17,832 nucleotides of DNA, from contig VXIS01000559.1 of the NCBI GenBank assembly GCA_008704415.1, positions 1 through 17,832 on the forward strand, given 5' to 3'. The notes beneath the pieces were generated by a model that made no database searches, had not been told where the DNA came from, and was given only the letters and a program-made list of their open reading frames with translations. Below are positions 8,550 through 17,548 of this stretch, in pieces. The stretch comes from Sphaerosporella brunnea. Taxonomy: Eukaryota; Ascomycota; Pezizomycetes; Pezizales; Pyronemataceae. Within the stretch, counting starts at the first letter, position 1, and every line of letters starts with the position of its first letter. The translations under genes and the position numbers were made by a program.

Positions 8550-9416
8550 TTTACATAAATGCGCGGTAACTGAAATGCGTGATCCCGCTCTCATACGCTG
8601 TGAAGATAAATACGATTGACGAGTAAATCCAGATCATGTGTGACCCCAGTGACGATGCCGACGTGATGCCGGATTTAAGCGATTGGCGTATTGCCAGAGA
8701 ACCCGGTCTTTATAGAATGCGGCGCAAAAGTTCATGAAATCGGCGGTTAGCGATCAGTTGAAAGCGATTTTTTTTTTGGCGACACCAAAATTCTACAACC
8801 ACAAATTTCAGGGACTTCGCTTATCTGGCTTGGCGCGAGTGCTCGACTGTGATTCATACCCGCGTTTATATATGTCCTCCATTTACAATTCCTCGTGATA
8901 GATCCTTCCATAAAATCCTTTGCAGAGTGGTACATCGCATTCTAGCTGTTTCACGGTCGGATTGCGGTGTTGGAAGCTGTTGTTGATAGCTCGACGCTAA
9001 AAGTATGTGATTCACGGGTGCCCAACGAAGGGATTCAAGTGCGCTTCAAAGCTGAAATGCTCCCGGGGATCGTGGATTATCATTCACATCGGGTCATTCA
9101 TTGTCACCCACGCGAAGTCCACCTTTACGGCGCGCACCATATGCCCAAACAACAGCGTCCTCGCTGTGGGCATGGTGCGAGACAAATAAAGTTATCTACG
9201 GGTCCTCAGTTCCTGGCATCCACTTTGCAACTCGTGGCTGGTGAATTTTATCGAGCGGCGCAACTCAGATACCCGATGGTGGAGATAAGAGTCCGTTTTA
9301 TTTTAAGTATTCTGAATAATAGGTACTGTTGATGCTATCGCGAATGCTCCTCTGACATGGTATTGAACGGGAAGCCTGAATAGTACAATCCTGCAGAAAA
9401 AGAATGCACGCGCAAT
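8550..9416. other. Gene-free stretch between the MITE and AGM1
   Basis: No recognised gene. A plus-strand frame at 8967-9332 (121 codons) has no known motif and I do not call it. The stretch next to AGM1 should hold its 3' UTR. A minus-strand AATAAA at 9297-9302, about 115 bases past the AGM1 stop, is a candidate polyadenylation signal. Confidence 0.45.
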
Positions 9417-11242
9417 TTAATACTGCGCAACGATTTCCGCCACCAATCTAGCCAGTTCTTCGGCTTCACCCCTCTCCGCCGCCTCACTGTATACCCTGAC
9501 AGCATCCTCCGTGCCGCTTGCCCTAGCAAAAGAACGGCCCTGCTTATATTTGCCAACCAGAGCATCAATCTTCTCTTGCACGCCGACGGGCTCCATCAAC
9601 CGTCTCTCGGCATCTGTGGTCATGAACGCAGTCCTGTCTGAAACTTCCACTCGAACCAGCCTGTTGGGGAGATCGGTATATGTTCCATCCCACTCCTTGG
9701 GGCCCCAGCGCTTGTGGGCCAGTATGACCTCTACCAGGAGCAGATCGGAGAGCGCGTCGCCCACGGTTTGGTTGATCAGGTCGACCAGAGCTTTCAGATT
9801 TTCAAGAGCCGCAGCCTGCGCAGGGGATTCCGGGACATATTCGGCAATGTCTTGAAGAGCTCCATTGGAGAATACGACAGTACCGTGCCCATTGGCCTCA
9901 AAATAAACTCCAATATCGAACTTCAGGGCGGCATGATGAAGGTGTTTGACACCAGTAGGAGTACACACCACGGGAAGGGCCAATGTTTTGGTGATGTACG
10001 ATGTGGAAGAACCATTGGCATAAGCAGTTTGGACCACACCAATGTTGAGAGAACGCAGCCCCGCTGCCTTGGTGAGGTCTCCTATGAAACTAGCGGCCAA
10101 CGTGGCAATCTTGTCGCCATCAAGCAACCTGAAGGTTCCGTCGCTGTCGTTGAAGTAGTACACTAGTCGATCGGCGTCACCGTCCAGCGATGCACAACGT
10201 GCCAATGAAGCTACATGGGAACCTGGCGGAAGGCGTTGCTGGGTTTTCACGAAATCCGCACCGCACTGCAAGGCACATCACAGAGTCAGAATTACGTGAT
10301 CATCAACCACCGACAATGGGGCACTACCTGATGGTTCAGCTTCGATGGCTGATCCACGGAATCGTTGACTATTGAGCACTGGAAGACATCCCGGCCAACG
10401 GTTTCCGCAAGAAGCCGTAACTTGGGAGCGCCAACGCCGTTGGCGCAATCAACGGTGACCTCCCCGTTACTCGGAATCCCAACCATGAGCTTCCTGTAGG
10501 CGCTAGCAAGCTTGTTATAATAGCCCTGTTCCGTGGGCTCGCCATAGGGCTGCTCCGAGTCGATCGTGTTTATGCACCTCACCAGGTAGTGGAGTTGCGG
10601 AGTAGTCAACAGACCATGGTCAACAAAATCGGTCTTGGTCGCGGCGAGTGCGTCTTGGAGGGCGGCAACAAGGGCGGGTCCTGATTCCCGCGTATCTCGG
10701 GCAAAAACGACTTTGGGCGTAATCTCGGTGTTCACGCCCAACGTAGAAATCAGGTTTTCGTATTCTACCAGCAGTTGCTCATCTGATGGTGCATTGGCGA
10801 GCGAAGTTGCATGAACTTCCCAGCTGGCTTCCAACATTTCGCCCTAACCATGCCGAAAGTCAGCTTTGACAAGCTATCAGGAGCCGGTCGCAAACCATTG
10901 GGTCGACGAGCTTAACACCATTGTCTTCGGGGACATTGTGCGAAGCCGTGATCACCACACCGATGGTCTTTCCCTGGAGTTTTTGCGATCTGAGAGAAGC
11001 TAGAAGTCCCACACGGAAAACGACCGAGTCGAGCAAGTCTCTGAGAACAATCAGCATTGGGCTGTAAGGATGTAAAGGCTCGAAGAGACGTACGCCTTCA
11101 TCCGAAACTAAACATCGAAAAGCGATCAATAATAAAGCATCATTGACACTTATGAGATGGCTCTCACCCCAGCCGTTCCATAGGAAAACTTCCTGTTCTC
11201 AGGCTTCGGGTGTCTCTGGGAAGCTTCAAGGAATAAGCTCAT
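9417..11242 (-). CDS. AGM1: Phosphoacetylglucosamine mutase (GlcNAc-6-P to GlcNAc-1-P)
   Basis: It interconverts GlcNAc-6-P and GlcNAc-1-P on the route to UDP-GlcNAc, which feeds chitin, N-glycans and GPI anchors, in the cytosol. I reconstruct five exons: 11242-11168, 11107-11094 (14 nt), 11040-10896, 10843-10328 and 10265-9417. Introns are 60, 53, 52 and 62 bases with GT..AG ends. The product is 532 residues, normal for fungal enzymes. Motifs are [18 protein letters not shown] (19-35), the active-site serine loop TASHN (Ser63), the metal loop DGDADR (278-283), sugar-binding FEANGHGT (372-379) and the phosphate-binding loop RASGTED (about 498-504). Two departures from the usual family sequence are seen: TASHNV where TASHNP is common, and RASG for RPSG. 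The start at 11242 is chosen because it gives the short N-terminus before FSYGTAG; the frame upstream is proline-rich leader. Confidence 0.94.
11094..11107 (-). other. AGM1: 14-nt microexon of AGM1
   Basis: TTTCGGATGAAGGC is bounded on the minus strand by ...GTTTAG upstream and GTACGT... downstream. It supplies FRMK and two bases of the Ala codon, giving GTAG-FRMKA-DLLDS, the sequence expected in this family. Joining the flanking exons without it would shift the frame. Confidence 0.85.
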
Positions 11243-11410
11243 AGCTGGATAAGATGGTGGCGACGACGAAGCACGGATAGGCGGAAAAGGGAACGATGTA
11301 GATAGCTGTTTTGGGGGGGGCGGTGAGGGGTCGATAAAGAGGCACACGGGGGGAGCTTGATATTTGGGGGGGCGGGGAAGGACTGCGGGGCCACGAGGCT
11401 GGGGGCTCAC
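11243..11410 (-). promoter_or_regulatory. Pyrimidine-rich leader of AGM1
   Basis: On the minus strand the stretch before the AGM1 ATG is strongly C/T-rich, with runs such as CCGCCCCCCC and TTCCCTTTTCC. CT-rich tracts just ahead of the start codon are common around the transcription start of expressed fungal genes. It is open in the AGM1 frame, but its translation is low-complexity proline, so I treat it as 5' UTR and core promoter. Confidence 0.45.
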
Positions 11411-12154
11411 AGAGACATGGACGTCAATCGCGGCTTTCAGCTAGACTTGTTCGGGTAGCTGGCTGCCTACCCGGGTCAAGACCATCAGAAGTAGGAAACC
11501 TCAGCTAGGGTACACACTGAGGTACTTAGTGAACGTTGGTAAAATTGCGGTAGTTGTTCTCTTGCCGGCCTATGCATGAGTTTCACCAACTCTTTCTTTG
11601 TGGTTGTTGACAAACAATATGATCCGTTGGCGGTTTGTTATAGTTAGAACCTTCGGGCATTGTTCTCAATTATACCCGCAATTTCATGTCCAACGTTCAC
11701 GTTACTTAGTAGTCAACCAACAATCATAGCGAGAGCACAGTACATGTATCTACGAGTAATAACCTAAGGAATCCGCTCATCATCGACAGACCCCACCGGT
11801 ACGTCGCCTTCCTAGCCAACCCCCCCCCCCCCCGCAGATGATGAAAACGCTGGGGCCATGTGAATGGGAGGAGTTTTACTTAGTAAACTCGCTCCCCTGA
11901 TGGACATGAATATCCAGCTACATGCTTCCGCCTCGGCGGCTTGCCATATCTTTTCCTGAATCGGGCATTCACGTCAGGACTAACTATCACATCTCATGCA
12001 CAACAAAAGGCTGACACAAATGTTGATACGCAAGTATTCTACAGATCCTTCCTCCAACAGCATTTGCCCCAAGATTGAAGGAATGGTCTCTCATCATGTA
12101 CACATCCCATAAACAAGCGATAAGTAAACTGCTATGCGCTGAGTGAATCCCTCT
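11411..12154. other. Gene-free stretch between AGM1 and the class III CoA-transferase
   Basis: No recognised gene or repeat pair. It should hold the AGM1 upstream region and the 3' UTR of the next minus-strand gene. The only striking feature is a run of about 14 C at about 11820-11833. Confidence 0.45.
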
Positions 12155-13744
12155 CTATGATACGACACCAGTAGCCTTGAGTTCCGCAATTTGATTCTCA
12201 TCCATACCGAGGACATCTCGCAGCACCTCGTCCGTATGCTGGCCCAACGTGGGTGGTGGCATCCTTATTCCCGGCATCGAATCGGAGTACTTGACTGGAG
12301 TATTCACCAACTTAATGGGGCCGCATTCTGGGTGGTTCACCGTGCGAACCATGTCTCTCGCCAGAACATGTTCGTGGGAAAGGGTCGTCTGGATATCGTT
12401 AATTGGGGCATATGGCATCCCACAGCCTTCGAGGATTCCCAGCCATTCCTGAATCTGTCAACACAATGGCCTCATCGGGGTGAGTTGCAGAAGTCAAATA
12501 CCTGGGTGGTCTTCTCCTTTGTCTTTTCGGCAATCATGGGGACCAGCGTGTTTCGATTCTTGACCCGCATCTCATTCGTCACGAACCTACTGTCAGATAT
12601 CCACTGTGGCTGGCCGATTTTCTCGCACAGAATTCCATAAAGCCTATCGTTACCACCCCCGAGCAAAATATTGCCGTCCTTAGTCGGAAAAGATTCATAA
12701 GGTACGATTGATGCTGCAAAAAAGGTCAGCTTCGCCGTTGTCTGTGCGTTCTGGCTCTGTCTTCCGACTCACGGTGAGCGGTTCCATGTCTTCCACTATC
12801 ATTCTCCCCAGATATCAGCGCCGAACTGGCAATATTTGCAAGTGAAGCAACTTGACAGTCGCTTAATGCCACATCGATATGCTGACCTCTTCCTGTTCTC
12901 CCTCGGCCAATAAGTGCTGCCATGATGGAGTTGGAGGCATATAACCCGGTGGTGAGGTCAGTGACCGCCACTCCCACTTTCACAGGCGGTCCGTCAGGCT
13001 CCCCTGTGATGTGCATGAGCCCGAATTCAGCTTCCACAATCACGTCGTAACCTGCACGCTTGCGGTACGGTCCGGTCTGCCCATAGCTACGAATCCCGTC
13101 AACTTCGTACAAAAGCGAGTCGAAAGGATGTGCATACCCTGTGATGCTCACATATATCAACGATGGGTTAAGCTTCGAGAGGTGATTATACGACAATCCA
13201 TACTTTTCAAGCGTTCCAGGAAGGTAATTCTCCACCAGAATGTCCGACTTGGCCGCAAGCTGCTGTAACACCTTTTGTCCACGTGGTTCTTTGAAGGATA
13301 TACCTAGCGATTTCTTGTTTCTGCTCCGCCTCCGTTTAGTTTGTAGTCCTCAATTTCCATAGGCCCCGATACGCCTACCGATTCACCTACTCAAAAATGA
13401 ATAAGCAATTTGATCTCACACGTATTCGTGAACATCTGGTCGCCTACACATAGAAAATACGCACTCTCTCCTCGTCTTCCATTCAAGGAGTCGGCGTACG
13501 GCGGGCCCCAGGCTCGAGTGTCGTCGCCTTTTGTCGGATGCTCTGTCTTTATCACATCTGCGCCTAAATCTCCCAGAATTTGGGTACAGTATGGACCAGC
13601 GAGCACTCGAGTCATGTCAAGCACTCGGATACCTTTGAGCGGAAGCTTTGACGGATCAACAGCAGTGCTGAACCATCTGCGCCGCCACATACAAGCGTGA
13701 GGCAGAACAGGTAACATGGTGGAATGTTTCGATGTGAAGTTCAT
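12155..13744 (-). CDS. Class III (CaiB/BaiF) CoA-transferase, mitochondrial SUGCT-like
   Basis: Family III CoA-transferases pass CoA between acids through an Asp-bound intermediate. The closest type I recognise is SUGCT, which uses succinyl-CoA to activate glutarate or hydroxymethylglutarate; the true substrate cannot be read from sequence. I reconstruct six exons: 13744-13448, 13386-13379 (8 nt), 13320-13138, 13086-12773, 12713-12502 and 12448-12155. Introns are 61, 58, 51, 59 and 53 bases. The product is 435 residues, near the human SUGCT length. Residues 1-30 (with RRRWFST) look like a mitochondrial presequence. Motifs are [31 protein letters not shown] split around 38-68, [22 protein letters not shown], the likely catalytic Asp206 in [10 protein letters not shown], and [13 protein letters not shown]. 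The last intron has two possible acceptors six bases apart (CAGATTCAG). The second is preferred because the TTGAC branch site leaves too little room before the first. Confidence 0.92.
13379..13386 (-). other. 8-nt microexon of the class III CoA-transferase gene
   Basis: GTGAATCG is bounded by ...GAGTAG upstream and GTAGGCG downstream on the minus strand. It encodes Val-Asn and the first two bases of Arg, giving C-VNR-NKKS, the NRNK core conserved in family III CoA-transferases. Skipping it breaks the frame, and reading through either intron meets a stop (TGA at 13391-13393 in the upstream one). Confidence 0.82.
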
Positions 13745-14334
13745 GATGTTGTGGAATCCTACGATTTTTAAGTATCCGGATATGCAGTTTACCCGGCACT
13801 GAACAGGGATTTCGTGCGAGCCTTGATTGCCCGGAGAGACACAGGGTCACCAAAACAAAAAAAAAAAATCGTATCTTATTCAATTGTAGCCAAAAAAAAA
13901 AAAAAAAAATACTCAAACAGCGGGAGTATCGAGACTGAAAATAAAGTGAAACCATATCCAGTAATGGGAGAAAGAAAAAACAAAACAGCGAAAACATACA
14001 AAAAAAAACACGGCAATCACATCCTCACTTAAAAATTGCGGCTGTTGACCACACGCCATCTGGATCCTTAAAATATTGTATGAAATGGTAAGAAAGATAA
14101 AAAAGAAGAAAAGAAACAAAGGTGGCTTTAAGCACGGTATTTGTGCCTGCCATTTACCTGTATACATTGCTGCATAATTATAGGTACTGTATTCACCTAG
14201 ACCCATCCAGATTTGGCTAGCAGCAAAGAATTGCCATATAGGGAAACTTTAAAGCTTACCAAGAAGGGTTTTTATTTTTGCTCAGTTCCTTTTGGAGACA
14301 CTGAATTCCCTAAAAAGCAATTGTGTGTTGGAAC
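13745..14334. other. Upstream region of the CoA-transferase gene, A-rich
   Basis: No gene recognised. It is A-rich on the plus strand, with long runs at about 13857-13868 and 13892-13909 (T-rich on the sense strand of the neighbouring gene). The first 100 to 300 bases upstream of 13744 should hold that gene's promoter. The right end is the TA target site of the Fot1 element. Confidence 0.4.
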
Positions 14335-14336
14335 TA

Positions 14337-14357
14337 ACGTAGGTTACCCGGAAGTCG
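14337..14357 (+). repeat. Left terminal inverted repeat of the Fot1/pogo element
   Basis: Identical, in reverse complement, to 16858-16878 over 21 bases, and preceded by TA. With the CCGGACGCC motif at 14373-14381 it forms a likely two-part transposase binding end. Confidence 0.95.
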
Positions 14358-14536
14358 GCTATGACAAGGACCCCGGACGCCGTTCCACACTCGCGGCGCC
14401 CCACTTAAAATCACGATTCCACAACAACCAATTATCCAATTGCTATGAAACTCGAAAGGCAGCACGTCTACATGAAAGAAAACAAAGACAAGCCTTCACA
14501 AAAATCCTCCCGCAAAAAAAAACCCGAATCTTTGCC

Positions 14537-16829
14537 CTAACACCCGCTAGAGCCCTCTTCTCCATTAACACCACTACCCTGCTGCTTCCTGTAGCGGAGA
14601 GCCATTCCCAGCGGCCTATCAGGCAGACGAGGGTTCGGTTTGGACGGGGTATTAAAGGTGGGTGACAAAGGAGGGTGTTGGCGCCGAGAGGAAAGGATGG
14701 GAGGTGGAAAAGTGTCGCCCATATTTTCCCTCGCCGGCTCGGCACCAGAAGGACCCCCACCCCTGCCAACAGACCGCGCAACAAACTGCCCAGACTATTC
14801 AGGATGTTAGAGAGGATACTTAAAATGGATTTGGAGCGTACCTTGGTGGGCTTGCCAGGCTGGTTGCGCTGTGCAGCGGGGGTATTGGGGGTGGGGTAGT
14901 TGTTACTGAGAGACCCACTACCCACGCCCTCAACACCTGAGCGGACAGCTTGTTTCTATCAATAAAATGGTTAACAGATGAGGTGCGAGTGTGTGAAATG
15001 ATGGTGTACTGTACCGGAGCTTTCTCCTTGGGCTTTCTCTTTGAATTAGGGTTGGCCTCGGCCTCAGCCTCAGCCTCAGCCTGTGGCACGCCGCCCTCCG
15101 CAGCAGTGCCAGCCTGATAATTTGTTAGTGAAGGTATTCAGGAGTAGACTGCCGGTGTTTTTACCTTTGGTGCGTGGGTAGTAGTTTTTTTTTTTGCAGC
15201 TTTGAACGCTGCCCGCAGTGCAGCAAGCTTCTCTTTCTGTAGCCTTTCATCGCGAATTTTCATCACTTCAGCTCCAGTGATTACCCGCGCTTTGGTAATC
15301 ACCTTGCGATTTGTCTTTGCGGCCCTTTTTCCTTCATAGCGTTTACGGATGTCTTCAGCCTCAATAGTTTTAATCTCGGCGGTTGCAAGAAAAGTCTCGG
15401 CGGTGTGTGCAACTTTGCGCAACACAGCAATAGCAGAGTCAGTGTTTCCGGTCTTCAACAACTCAATGCCATGCAGAGTCTGCTGCCTAAGGTCTCGACG
15501 GTTGTGAGGTGTCTTGATAATGAGGCTTCGGCGTTTGTCAGGGGTGGCAACAGGACGTGGAGGAAAAACTCGCGTCAAAACAGCGTCAGGATTAAATGGG
15601 TGAATCCCAGTCTGTCGGAAGGCTGCTTTAATGTTGGTCGGTGTGTACGCAAGCTTGCGAGCCTCCGTGTAGAAGGTTAAAAAGGTTCCTTTGACAATGC
15701 CGGTCCGGGTGAGGCGCATGTAATCATCCACAGCCTTGCCGTAGTAGTGCTGCAGCGGTCCAAAAATTCCAACATCAAGTGGTTGCAGAAGGTGAGTAGA
15801 GTGAGCAGGAAAACAAAAAAGAACAATATCGTGAGCGAGAGCAAATTCGCAAAATTCCAAGGAAAGGTGGGAGCCATGGCCATCTAGGATAAGCAGCCGG
15901 GGACGTCCCTGCGTACGAGCTTCTGTATGACGATTAAAATGTTCAATCCAAGCCAATCCAAGCTTCTCATCGGTCCAGCGGTTTGGCGAAGAGGCAAAAG
16001 CCATATCGGGGTCAGCAGTATTGGTATGCCAGCCCATGTACTGGCCCGACCCTTTGTACACAATAAAAGACGGGAGAACAAACTGCTCGGCGTTGCAGCA
16101 CTCAATGACTGTGAGTAATTCTCGGGTTCCGTCTTGCGTGACGCACGGTGGCCGTCTTCCGGCACGGCAAATAACCTTTGCCTTGCTGGAATAACCCAAT
16201 ATAAACCCTTTCTCATCCATATTATAGGTATCCTCTGGCAGGAAGTGGTGCTGGTTGCGTAGACGCTGCAATTTCCGAAAGTAGTCCTTGAGCGTCGTGT
16301 AGTTGCTAGCCATCGCACGCTGATGGTCTAATTGAGTCGAATATTTGGCGGCCAGCTCGGGATGGCGGTCCAGGAAGGCAGACACCCAATGCTTGCCGAG
16401 TCTGGCAAGGCTGGGGTCCCCTTCTGCACTAGCGCGCTTTTGGGCGAGAACGGTCGCCATCGCGCGCAAAAGGTCCATTCTCGGTGGGAAGCCCCAATCG
16501 TCCAAACGTTGGCACCATCGAACAAGTGCCTTTTCTGAGGCCGGCGGGAGCTTCTGCTGATGCTGATGGGCTTCGGTGCGGGTAAGACGTCCACGGGCTC
16601 GATCAGATAACGTGGAAGGGGGTACCCCAAATTCCAAAGCTAAATCGCGGAAGGATGTACCTTCACGGCGTTTCTTTTCCAAAGCCCGTGCAATTTGGAC
16701 CTCTCGGTCGCTGTTCTTGATTTGACGGGTCTTAACTCTTCCCATTGTTGTGGTTGTAAGGTTGTACGTAGATTTTTGGTGTTGAGGTGGCGTTGCAAAG
16801 GGGGCGGGTCTGCTTGCTCGCACACGCAA
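14537..16829 (-). CDS. Fot1/pogo-type DDE transposase (four exons)
   Basis: This transposase cuts and pastes its element at TA sites in the nucleus. Exon 1 (16829-15165) carries the catalytic part. It has a psq/CENP-B-type helix-turn-helix at about 40-82 (FRDLALEFGVPPSTLSDR), a second HTH of the CENP-B type at about 95-160, and a DDE domain with Asp205 (NMDEKG), Asp316 (LLILDGHGSH) and Asp352 (LLQPLDVGIFGP), which gives DD35D. Reading on from exon 1 stops at 15138 (563 residues). Three further exons, 15113-15015, 14955-14842 and 14794-14537, all join in phase across introns of 51, 59 and 47 bases with GT..AG ends and CTAAC/TTAAC branch sites. They extend the protein to 711 residues, or 683 if it starts at the better-placed MGRVKTRQ (16745). 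The extension is low-complexity (Ala-Glu repeats, then Pro/Gly/Ser-rich). A run of 11 A in the coding strand near 15190 is prone to slippage. Confidence 0.92.
15055..15083 (-). repeat. Hexanucleotide repeat in transposase exon 2
   Basis: GCTGAG/GCCGAG is repeated about four times on the minus strand. It encodes an Ala-Glu run inside the C-terminal extension of the transposase. Copy number may vary between element copies. Confidence 0.7.
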
Positions 16830-16857
16830 AAATGGCGTCCGGCTAATATATTCTGGT

Positions 16858-16878
16858 CGACTTCCGGGTAACCTACGT
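16858..16878 (-). repeat. Right terminal inverted repeat of the Fot1/pogo element
   Basis: Perfect 21-bp partner of the left TIR, followed by the duplicated TA at 16879-16880. It lies 28 bases upstream of the first possible transposase start codon, so the promoter must be very close to or within the end of the element. Confidence 0.95.
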
Positions 16879-16880
16879 TA

Positions 16881-17548
16881 ACTTTGTAAGGGTCTCTTGA
16901 AGCTAATGTGATATCATATTATGGCTCATTTCTTCAATTGTAATCTTCTTTCGTTCCTGTTTTAAAAGTTTTGTCATTTGATGTACTGTTGTAATCAGCT
17001 GGTATCACTGTTCAAGGTTGGATAAATCTGTAAAGTGCTCCGCAAGTCAGCTCACTATTTGACGGCTCTGTCATCGTTGTTGGTCACTATGTGGCGTGGT
17101 GCACTGCAATTATGAAAGCTATAATAAGGGGCCTTGACTTTTGGTATGTTGCTTGTTTTTCTTTTCTGTTTACTGGATTCCATTTCGTAACAATTTAGAA
17201 CGTTTTAAATGAGGTCTGGGACATGGTAAACTAGCATTTGAACTAAACTCTGACCCCAAAAATCTCAAATCCAATGAGGCCTCTTCCTTCTATCTGTAGA
17301 TGGATTTAGCTACTGAAAAAGTGTTTAAATTTTTTTGCAACGCTGTTCCTTCGTTCTTGGGTGGACGCCGGTGCGTCGCTTGGTAATGCGCGCGATGACT
17401 GCTCATGGTGCCGCTCGATTAAAAGGGATCCCGCTCAAAATAATTCTTGAACGAAGACACAGCAACACCGTGACAATATCCAGCGATGCAGTGGCTTTTT
17501 ACACTCCACTGTTGTAAGACAACGAAGACAAAGATCAGTGTGACGAAG
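16881..17548. other. Gene-free stretch between the Fot1 element and the right LTR
   Basis: AT-rich sequence with no recognised gene or repeat. A 60-codon frame at 17335-17517 has no motifs. The last five bases (CGAAG, 17544-17548) would be the left half of the target duplication of the LTR that starts at 17549; its right half is outside the window. Confidence 0.45.

Larger units (their letters stand above)
14337..16878 (-). mobile_element. Complete Fot1/pogo (Tc1/mariner superfamily) DNA transposon
   Basis: The element is 2542 bases with perfect 21-bp terminal inverted repeats beginning ACGTAGGTTACCCGGAAGT (14337-14357 and 16858-16878). The TA target dinucleotide is duplicated at 14335-14336 and 16879-16880. 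A second inverted motif, CCGGACGCC, lies 15 bases inside each TIR (14373-14381; its complement at 16834-16842), so the ends are two-part. The single gene is a DDE transposase on the minus strand with no stop or frameshift visible, so the copy may be functional or recently inserted. Confidence 0.95.

Noticed and set aside
8967..9332. 121-codon plus-strand frame downstream of AGM1
   Set aside because: No known domain, no clear gene context, and its 3' end overlaps the likely AGM1 3' UTR. Protein similarity searches would be needed to revive it.
11820..11833. Run of about 14 C as a functional element
   Set aside because: A homopolymer of this kind is best explained as simple sequence, and its exact length is uncertain.
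14443..14925. 160-codon minus-strand frame in the Fot1 element
   Set aside because: Its first third is transposase exon 3, but it then reads through intron 3 and out of frame over exon 4, so it is not a separate gene.
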